Shown piece by piece: positions 24,110 through 36,100 of a DNA stretch of 64,000 bases. How positions within the stretch are numbered: the stretch's first letter is position 1; each line of letters begins with the position of its first letter. The stretch spans positions 15,690,501 through 15,754,500 of the forward strand of contig NC_071335.1 of the NCBI RefSeq assembly GCF_027744825.2, in the 5' to 3' direction. The stretch is from Synchiropus splendidus. Its lineage: Eukaryota; Chordata; Actinopteri; Syngnathiformes; Callionymidae. The notes beneath the pieces were generated by a model that did not search any database, was not told the origin of the DNA, and saw only the letters and a list, made by a program, of their open reading frames with translations. Made by a program: the position numbers and the translations under genes.

Positions 24110-27100
24110 AGCACGAGTGTGATTTTAACAGTTCAGTTTTGAGATCAGTGCAGGTACCCTAAAGCTCTCTCTCTCTTTCTCTCTCTCTCTCTTTTCTCTC
24201 GTCCTACTTTTCTCTTAATCTCGCTGCATCCACCTCATCTAATTCAATCCATATTTCACCCATTGATCCATTTTCACCCGGCACCTGACGCCACTATATA
24301 TCTACTCTTCTCTCCCCCTTGCTCTGCTTCTTCCCCCTTCTCTCTTCTATCTCCCATCCTTCGATCTGCCAAATTCTGTCTCCCAGTTTTCGTATGCCCC
24401 GGCTCGCTGCTCAGCATCCAGCCGGCCTCCTCTCTGCTGGAGGCGGAGCATCAGTCCGGGGCTTGGTGCAAGGACCCGCTGCAGTCTGGAGACAGACTCT
24501 ACGTCATGCCGTGGACGCCGTACAGGACGGAGGTGCTGTACGAGTACGCCTCCTGGGACGACTACAGGCAGAACAGAGTCACCACCACCTACAAGTGAGT
24601 GCACGTGCTGTTATTGAATTACCGGTCAACTAGAGGATTGTGGCGAACACAAATATATTTCAATGAGCTCTGTCATCTGAGACTTGGAGTAGAGCTTCAC
24701 CTTGTGAGGAGGCGATCTGAACATAAAAATGCCATCTGCTTTGGCTTGTATTGTAGGTGGGATTGTTTCAATAGTGATAGCATGTAACAAACTATACGAT
24801 TATAAGAAACACTGATATTTGAATCCTCTTTTAACTATTTCCTACTTTCAATGACCATGACTGTCTGGTTTGAGGCTTGCGTGGCAACCTGAGCCGACAT
24901 CAGCGAGGTATTTGTCTGCGGAAGAATCGATTTCATTTGCTGCACTTGTTCCATGGGTTGACTCAGTACTAGGGCTGAACGATTTCAGGGAAAAATATGA
25001 TCATGATTTTTCTGGAAGATACTTAGATTTCAATATAAATTCGATTGGATTTAATTTTTTATGAACGACCAAAAGCACATGAGAGATCACTGGTTTCACT
25101 ACAATGCGTCTTTAGTACATTTATATAATGCTTTAACGCAAAAATTCTTATTTAGTTTTATTAGTTCTAAAATATTAATAGTATATTTAAAGCCATGTTT
25201 GGCGTCTAATAACAAAGCTTCTTCAGTATTATTTGTAATAACATTATACAGTGTGGCTAGGTTTGGATTAGATTATCGTTAATGTTCCCTCTCTGAGCGG
25301 CCAATATATTTTTTAAATTATTCACAATTTGCATTATTCACATTGAGGAATAGAGCATGTGTGGTATTTAGAATATAAAACTAAAAGCTTTCAATTGTCT
25401 TTGAATTGTATCGATTCTTCACATATTTGTACAACTCAATCATAATGTAATATATTCACAATATATATATCAAGTATCTTCCAATACACTAAGTAAACTA
25501 ACTCTAGTCATTGAAGTTACATTACACCATTAAGGGCGCTGGATATCAAAGAACTTCAAAGCACTTTTACAAATATTTATCCTTTCTAAGGCTCACGAAT
25601 CCATCTGTTGTGAGACTTAATTTTGTCCACTTGAGGCCACTGTATTCTGTGACTGCTCATCTTGGAACAGTGTGCGTGTGTGGATCAGGCTAAAACAAAG
25701 AAGGTGCAGGTTTCTTTAACTGACTACTAGTTAATATCCTCACCTGACTAGCATGTATTGTAGTCTGACACCAGCACCGCGACGATTCTCTCTCTTGTTT
25801 CTCTCGTTCTCTCCTGCCCCAATTGGCACAGTGCATGTGCACATTTTGACCAACCACGAGCGACTGTGGAAGCAGCCGGTTACGGACTTTGACTACTTTT
25901 TCGTGTTGTCTGGGATCACAATTTCAGTCTTTTTTTCAAGAAACCGTTCAGCCATACCAGTTTTCTTCCCTCAAATCACCAAAAACCAACATCTCAAATA
26001 AAAAAATCCACGTGCACCAGGAACTAGACGCCCCACAATGTCAATTTTGTGACCTACGTTTAGACTTCACTCTTTGACTGGGTGCCTTTCTAACAGAGAT
26101 GATAACTGTCAGTGACTAATCTGGAAATTTCCATAAAACAGATGAAAGGGAGCGCGATTGAAGATGGCGAAGCAGATGGGTGTTTATGTTTCCAAGAGAA
26201 ACACAAACACCCATCAAGCTGAGTTGAACCACAGAATTCTAAAATTAGCCTCTAAACAGTATACTGATATTTTATATGAGTTTGTTTGGATTGTGTCTAG
26301 CAGTTTGAAAGAGCTTGACACTCCTGCTCTCAACTACCCTCCAGGTTACCGAGTCGCGTAGACGGCACGGGGTTTGTGGTCTACGACGGTGCGGTGTTTT
26401 ACAACAAAGAGCGAACACGCAACCTGGTCAAGTATGATCTGCGGACCCGGATCAAGAGCGGCGAGGCCGTTGTTCCCAACGCCAACTACCATGACACCTC
26501 TCCCTACCGCTGGGGCGGGAAGTCAGACATCGATCTGGCGGTGGACGAAAACGGTCTGTGGGTCATCTACTCCACCGAAGCCAATAATGGACGCATTGTG
26601 GTCAGCCAGGTAATAAATGAGTCATGGTGGGTTTGATGACCTGTTCCGTATGACCTGCTCATTTTCTGCTCACTGCAGGTGAACCCATACACCCTACGCT
26701 ACGAGGGTACGTGGGCGACAGGCTTTGACAAAAGAGGGGCGAGCAATGCCTTCATGGCCTGTGGGGTGCTTTACGCCGTGCGATCCGTCTTCCAGGATGA
26801 CGAAGGTCAAGCCGAGGGTCGGGTCGGCAGTGACATGGTTGTTTATGCGTATGACACTAGTCGTGGTCAAGAGCTTCCAGTCCAAATACCGTTCCCGAAC
26901 CCGTACCAGTACATCTCCTCCATCGACTACAACCCTCGAGACAACCAGCTGTATGTGTGGAATAACTACTACGTGCTGAGATACCCGCTGCAGTTCACAC
27001 CACCTCCCCCCACGAAAGGTTTGTTATGCTTCCAGTCGTAGATAGACTTGTTTTTTGTTATGAGATAAACTCGATGTTTAGCGCGTGTTCTTGATAATTC

Positions 27101-30100
27101 CTAACACGGAAGCTCAGAGTAGACAGCAGGACAAAATCATTTTTTTCCACCACAATCTTCACTATTTCTTGGCATTTTCAGGTTATTTGACGATACTTGT
27201 CACACTAGTTCTTAATATTATCGTGTTATTTCGTGACACTGATCACGCTATTTCATGATGTTGGGTGGAACCAGACCGCCGTAGTGGGGGCGGTGCCAAA
27301 GTGATGACATTGAGAATGGACACTCTGCACACTCTTCTGTGGCGCTGTTTCTCTCTCCTAACTTCTGAATAAGCTCAGCAGGAAGCTGTCTCAACAGGAA
27401 CATTCTAAGATATTAGTGTATTGGAACGTCTTCTCTCTTTCTTCCCTATAGGGCCCCTCTCCTCCCTGATGACCACAGTTCGCTCCTACACAGCCACTGT
27501 GGCACTGACCCCAGTACGTCCGTCAGCCTCTCATCCAATAGGCGTCATCAACCGAGGACCTTTTGACCAGAGGCCAATAACAGCCATGGTGCCACTGACC
27601 CCGCGCCCTCCTCTTCGCGTCCCACTGGCCCCTGGTGGACCTGGTCAAGTAGGTGGATGTGAAGGACGGGTGGCGCGCGGAGTCCAGTGGCCACCCACTC
27701 TGAAAGGAGAGACGGTGGAGAGGCCCTGCCCCAAAGGGTCACTTGGTAAGTGTGGCACAGGGATATAGGAGAGTGTGTTGAATTCAGATCCCCTTCCCTG
27801 TAACAGAGTCCACTGACCTCTCTTTGAACTGGATATCAAATATGAGAGCCAAGATGAAAGAGAAGTTACGCTGCACAGCGATGTGGCTCACGCTGTGCAG
27901 CTGTCCGCTTCAGCTCAGGCTCTGACGGCATGCTGCTGTGCAGATTAAACAGATAAACGGGATCCGAGCAAAGGAGCCAGAGAATTTTCACTGATGGTGT
28001 TTGTCTCCCTGCAGCCTTTTATTTACATATTATTCACTAAACTAGCATGTTGCTTCCTGGTCGGTGACACCATCCTGTTTGGCTTTCAATCGCTGACTAC
28101 CAGACTGACACCAAGTCAAGACCATGACTTGAAGAGACCAAGACCATCCGTCCATCCATCCATCCATCCATCCATCCATCCATCCATCCATCCAGCCATC
28201 CACCCATCCATCCATCCATCCATCCATCCATCCATCCACCCATCCATCCATCCATCTGTCCACCCATCCATCCATCCACCCATCCACCCATCCATCCATC
28301 CATCCATCTGTCCATCCATCCATCCATCCATCCATCCATCCATCCATCCATCCATCCATCCATCCATCCTAAACTTTCAACACTCATTTCTGAAAGTTAG
28401 TTTTACTTTGTTGATCCCAAATTTTTGTTTTATTCTGAAAGATAAGTTTATCCCCCCGTACTTCCTCCCTCGGTCACGCTGCTGCAAACTGTGGTGAGTG
28501 CAACATTTGATCGAAAATTGCCCACCGATGTGTCCTGTGCCTGAACCCTGACAGACACAACTGCTACGCCTCCGTCTCTCCAGTAGCCAGGCAACTACAT
28601 ACAACTACAGGCAAAACGTACACCTACGCTTAAACCACTGGCCGTGATCTTCATGGAATTGCCTTGAAGTATGAAATTCAATTTAAAATCGCTAAATAAA
28701 GGAAAAGGTTATTATTTTCAACAACCTATTAGACAGTCACTGATGACTTTGTTATGCTTCATGACTTTTGTTAGACCACTGATCTGTCTGGGACAGATGT
28801 GGAAGTGTGGCCCACAGCTGTTGAGACTGTTCATATTCTAAATATAATTCCGCTGTTTTGAGGCCAATTTTTTCCTTTATTTCCTCCCCATTTTATGTGT
28901 TTATCGAGTAATCTATTCATTATTTTTTCAATTAGTCGACTAACCTTTGTTGGACCTATTGTGAATATCTGTTCAACCTAAAGTTGCTTAAATCATCTCA
29001 CTGTGATAATCCGACACCATATATTACTAAACAAGTATATTAAAATAATGACACATAATCCAGGAACATGTATTAACCCTGTGAAGCATGAAGCATAAAA
29101 CAGTTGACAGACAGCTCCAGTCCTTTAAAACGGAGGTCTTTATTGGTCCTGGTGAAGAATTTAAAATCATCACTGTACACATGTGTATCCCATAAAAAAA
29201 AATAAAGACATTTAAAAAAAATAAAAAACAGTCTGCTATTGAGCCCCCACACAGGCACCGTCCAGTTTAGGGAGGAGCCAACGAAATGTTGCCTCCCAGG
29301 AAGCGAAGCCAAGTTTTGACAGGAAGAACGATCTATGAAATCAATCTCATTCAACAACAACGTCAACTGTGTTTCTGTGATAAACCACAAGTCCATCCGT
29401 CAGTCAGGGCCTTTTTTCCTCTGTTTGATGTTCTTCGCCTGTCTCTGCAGGAATCGCCTCCTATCAGTGCGTGTTGTCCCCGGTGGGCTGGAGCTCCAGA
29501 GGGCCTGACCTTTCCAACTGCACTTCTCCCTGGGTCAGCCAAATCGCACAGAAGGTTAGTCCCACACTGATGCGCCGCCACACGCTGCGCAGAAGCCCCA
29601 CAGCCAGTCACCACACAGCTCTGTTTGGAAATGTCAAAATATTTGACCTTATAAACGCCTCCTCAAAACAGATAAAAAGTGGGGAGAATGCAGCTAACAT
29701 CGCCGGGGAGCTAGTCAACCTGACACGTGGGCGGATCTACGCCGGTGATGTCAGCATGTCTGTCACGCTAATCGAGCAGCTCCTGGACATCCTGGACTCT
29801 CAGCTGCAGGCCCTGCGACCGGTCAATAAGGAGTCTGCGCCTCGCAACTACAACAAGGTGAGCAGCCTTCAGTGCAGACATGTACCTGACCTTTCGCTGA
29901 GGGGAAGTGAAATGCCAGAGACCATAACAGTATTTTCCTGTTTGAATCCCAGCTGCAGAAGAGGGAGCGCACATGCAGAGCTTATGTTCAGGTAGGTGAC
30001 GTTCAGATTTGGAGTTTGAGCCTGAGAAGTTCTGGCTTTCTTCATGTTGTACTTAGAGTACAGTTTCAAAAAGAATGATTCATCATCGTCTGGTCTGTAT

Positions 30101-33100
30101 CTGTTTTAAACTTATGTTTGAGTGACGTGGCTGCGTTGAGAATCAAAGGTCTTTCTTTCACCATATTCCGTCTAACTGAATCACTGGTTAGTTTATTGTA
30201 TGTATTCAGTTTGATTTTGGCCCTGCGCTTCCTTGAAAGAGCCTGGGATGGAATGGCAAAGCTCTAGTAGGCCACGGTATCAATCATATGATTTGGTTTG
30301 ACAACATGTATTTTCCTGATGTTCATGAAACACTCACACAGGTTAAATAAGCGGAAATTAGTTCATAGTAGCATCAGGAAAGTACATGTTGGCGAGTGCA
30401 GAAGACAAGTCACTTGTGGTGGAACAAAACCCTCATTTCTGGCCGATAAGCGAGAGCAATGTGATACTACCATGAAATAACAGGAAATGTATCATGAAAT
30501 GACATCGTACTATCATGAAATGACGGTATACTAACATTAAATAAGGTGATACTAACATGAAACAACATGATACTAACATGAAATAACAGGAAATATATCA
30601 TGAAATACCCTGTTACTGTCATGATATGATGGTATACTAACATTAAAAATGGTGATACTAACATGAAACAATGTGATACCACCATGAAATAACAGGATGA
30701 GTATCATGAAATAACGTAATACTATCATGAAGTAATGCGATACTGCCATGAAATAACAGGAAATGTATCATGAAATACCCTGATACTATCATGAAATGAT
30801 GTTATACTAACATTAAATAAAATACTACTGATATAAAACAATGTGATACTACCGTGAAATAACAGGATAATTATCATGAAAGAACATACGATCATGAAAT
30901 GATGTTATACTAACATTAAATAACATACTACTGACATAAAACAAACATGTGATACTACTATGAAGTAACGGGATAAGTACTATCATGAAATAATGTGATA
31001 CTGATTGAAAAAAAAAAAAATTACAGAGCTGGCAGCTCTGAGCTTCTGTAGTGGAGAGCGGTTATTTCTATGTGTGACTATGCTACAAATTAAAAAAAAA
31101 AAAAAGTATATAAGTTTAGCAAACATGTCAAAAGTTAAATCAATCGACACTGCAGTTTCATAGTTTGATAACCTCATGAAGTATAAACGTGTCCTGCACG
31201 CCTCCTCCCTTCCCCAGGCTGTGGTCCAAACCGTTGATAACCTGCTGGGTCCAGAGGCTCTGGTCTCCTGGGCCGACATGAGCAGCGTTGACCAGTCACG
31301 TGCCGCGTCCCTGCTGTTAGATGCAGTCGAAAAAGGGGCTTTTCTATTGGCCAACAATCTCTACGAGGGTCGCTTCAGCGACAGAACGCCTAACGTCGGT
31401 ATGTAATGCCTTTCTCCCCTGGTGTCTTCAGAGTGGTGAACTCCGGTCACCTTTTCCTCTTTGTGCCTACAGACGTGGAGGTTTACGTGCTGAACACTGA
31501 AGCAGACATACAAGACATCAAGTTCCCTCACTCCTACGACAGCGACAGCATCCTTCAGATCTCAGCCGCGGCTCTGCAGCAGTACAGCAACAATGGTCTG
31601 AGATGCTCTTGAGAAACTGTCACTTGTGTTCCTTTGTCTGTGCAGTTTCAGGAACAAATCTGAATTGCACTTGATATATGTCAGCATGAAGATATATCCG
31701 ATAAGACGTTTTCATTGTGACGGTCTGTAACTCTGTTATTGAAAATATGGTGGCTCTGTTATCATGATTTCCCCTGCAGGACAAGTGAAGCTGGTCCTGT
31801 CCCTTTACAAGAACCTGGGCTCTTTCCTGAGCACCCAAAACTCCCCGCTGCGACTGGTGCTTGGGGTCAGCCAGGGGTCAGACGTCCGGCGAAGGAGCCT
31901 CGTGGTCAACTCCCATGTCATCTCCGCGTCTGTGCACCGAGGCTCCAACCGCGTGTATCTCTCCGACCCGGTGGTCTTCACTCTCCGACACCTGCAGGTT
32001 TGACATCAAGCTCCTCTGACCACCCGCCGCACCAGCATCACCACCTTTCTCTTGTGTGTGTGTGTGACAGCTGGAGAACCATTTTGGACCCAATTGCTCG
32101 TTCTGGAACACGTCAAAAGTGTCTGGCGGTGGCAGGTGGTCGACGCAGGGCTGTCGTCTCTTAGACACCAACAACACACACACGACCTGCGCCTGCAACC
32201 ATCTGTCCAGCTACGCAGTGCTCATGACTTATGAACAACCAGCTGTAAGTGTCTCGTGGAACGGTCTGAGATGACCGTGAACGCGTCTCACGATCCCTTG
32301 CACGTAGTAGTGACATGTTGCCACCCTTCAAAACAACATCACAATCCTTCTGAAGAACACGATATACTTTGAATAAGTTGTGAGTCAGAACCCGGAGCAG
32401 GAACTTCACAATTAAAACTTCAGAGTGCCGCGTCAAGACTAATCAGAGAGTCTGGACCTGGAGAGTTTCCCACCTGCTGTGTCTCGGATATGAATGTACA
32501 ACTAATCGCCTTCTAATGATATTTGAATTGTAAATCCGATAGATGGAAGGCAGACACTGCGGAAAGCAGAAGTGCCTTTACCTGTGTGCCTTCACTGGTG
32601 AGGGCAGATACTGAGCTAAACTATGTTTGCGTTTCTTCTCTTGCACAGTCCGGGGCTGGAGTGGAAGAGCTGTTGGTGTACGTCATATCGTGGGTCGGCA
32701 TCGCTGTGGCGCTGGTGTGTTTGGCCGCCTGTCTCACCACCCTGTGCTGCCAGGGGGCGCCCTGGCACACAGACCACAGCACCATCCACTGCAACCTGTG
32801 GGCAAATTTGATCCTGACCGAGCTGCTCTTCCTGGTTGGAGCCAACAAGACTCAGTACACGGTGCGCTGATGTCCGCAGAACACATGGGATCCTCACTCT
32901 TTTGGTGGAAGACACACTTGAAGTTTGCACCCACATTTGTTTAAATTCACTCATATTTTACTGTCTTTTCTTAATATACTTTTTTATTTTTGGATGTAGA
33001 ATTAATTTCTCAAATATTAAAGTTTGTACACGTGATATTTACTGAATTTACTAACCCGCGATTGGAAGTAAATATTTTTCCAAGCAGTTTTTTTTTTTTT

Positions 33101-36100
33101 AATTCCCCTCATTTTTTGTTTGTTTTCTCCCCTCTTCACAGGTGGTTTGCTCCATCGTAGCTGGGCTGCTCCACTTCTCCCTGCTGTCTGTGTTTTCCTG
33201 GTTGTGCCTGGAGGGGGTGGAGCTTTATCTGCTGCAGCGAGAGGTGTTTGAGGGACGCAACTCCAGGAGGAAGTACTTCTACTTGTGTGGATACTCCGTT
33301 CCCAGCCTGGTGGTGGCGGTCTCAGCTGCCATTGACTTCAGAGGCTACGGCTCCACAACAGCGTATGTCAATCACGATCACGATGAAAATAATGTCAAAA
33401 ACAAAACAGATGATTAAAAAATGTCACTTGAACAGGAGCATTGTGGGTATGGTTTTTGACCACAGTGGTTCCACTGCCTGACTGAGCGTTTGTTACCATC
33501 CCACTTGTGATGCCAGTTGTCACATAGTGTGGGCATTTACTGTCAGTGATGTCACTTCCAAAGCTCATTTTTCTAGCAGAGCTACTGTCTAAACTTCACT
33601 GGAAGCAGTGAAGCTAAGCCCTTTTTGTGGTAATATTCAAGGCAAAACTTTAAAGATAAGTAGCTAGTAGCTGGGCGGAGGTGTGCACTGTCACTGTGCC
33701 TTTCTTTGTTTTCATCTGTTCTTTCCTTGGCAGGTGTTGGCTCCGAGCAGACAACTATTTCATCTGGAGCTTCCTGGGTCCTGCGTCAGTCATCATCACG
33801 GTAACTTTCTCAAACTCCTGTTTGAGTCGTGATTCTGGAAGAAACCGTTCTGATGCCTTTTGTTTTCCCTCTCAGTTGAATTTGGTGATCTTGGTGATGA
33901 CCTTACACAAGATGCACAGCACCGCCGCCCTCAAGCCAGACTCCAGTCGCCATGACAACTTGAGGTTTATCGATTTTGTAACATTTCTTTCGGAATATTT
34001 AAGGGAAAACACATCGCCTGTGACCTTAAATGCCCCGGGCCGACCCGCAGAGCGACTGTAGCTTCACTCAGTTGCAAACTGTTCTCAGCCAGATCAATGG
34101 CTTCATGAGGCAGCTGATATCAGGATTTTATCTGCAGAGGACGCATCACAGTCTGCTTGAGTAATGGCCGCCGAGTTTATCTCTCTATTCTCTTGCTATC
34201 TTTTTTTGTTGATGACTTCACTGCACTTTGCATGCACCAGTCCATTTTCACAGAAGCCTGTTTTGCTTCTGATGTACTACGTGTACTTCAAGTGGGACCA
34301 TGCTTCAAATTGAAGAAGAGAAAGTGATGAGCTTTATTGTCCAAACGCTAAAGCAATATTGTGTGTGTTTTGCGGCTGTGCCTCCTCTCACAGCTGCTAA
34401 CATGCTGTTTCTCCCTCTGCTCCCAGAGCCTGGGCGGTGGGCTCCCTGACGCTGCTCTTCTTGCAGAGCGTCAACTGGTCGTCCGGCCTGATGTTCCTGT
34501 CAGCGCCGTCGCTCCTCCTCGCGTACCTCTTCGCCTCCCTGAACACAGCGCAGGCTCTGCTCATCACCATCCTGCACTGCACCCTTGCCCGCAAGGTCGG
34601 TCTCTGCATATGTCGCTGTCAGAGGTAAAAAAAAACTAAAATAAAATGCGGGTCCATGTGTGCAGGGTCAGAAGGACTACGGTCGATGTCTGCGTCTCTC
34701 CCAGTGCTGCGTCTCCTCCACCACCAGCTCTCCTGACTCCGTGAAAGGCGCCGCTCTCCGCTCCAACAGCCGCTACACCAGCAGCCAGAACCGCAGGGCG
34801 ACAGCCAACAGACAGGTTCCTTTCTCTGCATTTCTACTTCTCTCAGTTCCCCTTCTTCACTCTCAGCCACTTCTCTGCTCCAGAGTCGAATCCGCCGGAT
34901 GTGGAACGACACCGTTCGGAGGCAAACCGAGTCTTCGTTCATCGCTGCTGATGTCAACAACACTCCGACTCTGAACCGAGGTCGCAATCATTTTAGAATT
35001 CATCGTCTTCATATGGATGTTTTTCCATGGTTTCATGTTTCCACTTTGACCTCCACAGCTGCTTTGGGGAACCATTTTCTCACCAACCCAGTGTTGCAGA
35101 CACATGCGGGAGCGTCTCCGTACGACACCATGCTTGCTCAAGGGTACAATCAGCCCTTCACTGCTTCAGGTAGGTCTCCTTTCTAAACCTTTGTCTCTGA
35201 CCCTTGCACTTCTTTGAATCTCCGCATTGATACCAGGTGTTGAAATCTTTGACCTTCTAGTTCAGTGCAGCGCTTTTGTTTTGAAAATGTCATCCATATT
35301 TTGAGTCCCAAAAGGGAAAGAGTGTGTCGGTGTGGGATCACAACAGCGTCAGTTTTGAACAATTCATTTGGTTGTTCCTAAAGCTAAATATGCTGACCAA
35401 CTTTAATATGATATCCCATAATATATCATGCATTATGTAACTTTCTTTGTGAGGAGCAAAACAGACTGTGGACTGTGGAAAATGCATGTGATGCAACAAA
35501 TCATTTTAGTGATGTCCGAGCTTACGCGGTGGAAGTATCTTCCTCAGTCCATGCTCTGGATCTCTGCCTCTCTCTCATGGGTGAGCGTTGTCACACGCTG
35601 AAGTGACTCGCGTGTCTTGTCAGGAGAACTCAAGTGATGTCCAACCGGGTGGACACAGTACATGCTGGAGGGATTATCTCTCTAGGAATGCATCCCGAGA
35701 AGAGACGCTGGAAGTGTGTGGGCATGTGCATGAGATGAAAGAGTGTAAACAATGTGTTCTGTTTCATGTTTGTTTCGTCTACTATCTTTCAATTTTAATA
35801 TTAATAGGATGGTTTTAACACTTTCACGGTGGAGTGGATTTATGTTGTACTTGTGTTTTGTTTTTTTTTGTCTTTTTAAATGTTTTTTTTTTTTTTAACT
35901 TTTCCCTCTCTGTCTCTGTCTTCACATGGACCAGTCGGAACCTTCAGAAACAAGCAGAGTACGAGCTCTTCTTCACTGTGCTCACTCAATTCATGTAGCT
36001 CCTCAGACCATGACCACACGTACACACTGACAACCGGGCGACACATTTCATGAGCCAGTGTGTCTGACCAGTCCACAACCACGACCGATCGCTCGACCCG

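Larger units (their letters stand above)
20868..24386 (+). other. adgrl1: adgrl1 intron(s) around the micro-exon
   Basis: This stretch separates the end of the RBL-lectin exons from the olfactomedin exons. Apart from the 15-nt micro-exon at 23231-23245 no coding exon is recognised. It is AT-rich to about 22.5 kb, then strongly pyrimidine-rich from 23030, with a CA microsatellite at 24067-24110 and a CT run near 24165-24200. Confidence 0.6.

Noticed and set aside
28042..28604. Open frames on both strands reading SIHP or MDGWMDGW repeats
   Set aside because: They are produced entirely by the CATC microsatellite. All frames stay open because the unit lacks stop codons. No splice or start context.
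29090..29290. AATAAA/TTTATT-rich segment that could be a 3' end of an antisense gene
   Set aside because: No coding exon leads to it on the minus strand, and it sits within an adgrl1 intron. More likely a decayed insertion, left unassigned.
30465..31005. CRISPR-like appearance of repeats and spacers
   Set aside because: Units are contiguous, imperfect and in a vertebrate intron. It is a minisatellite.
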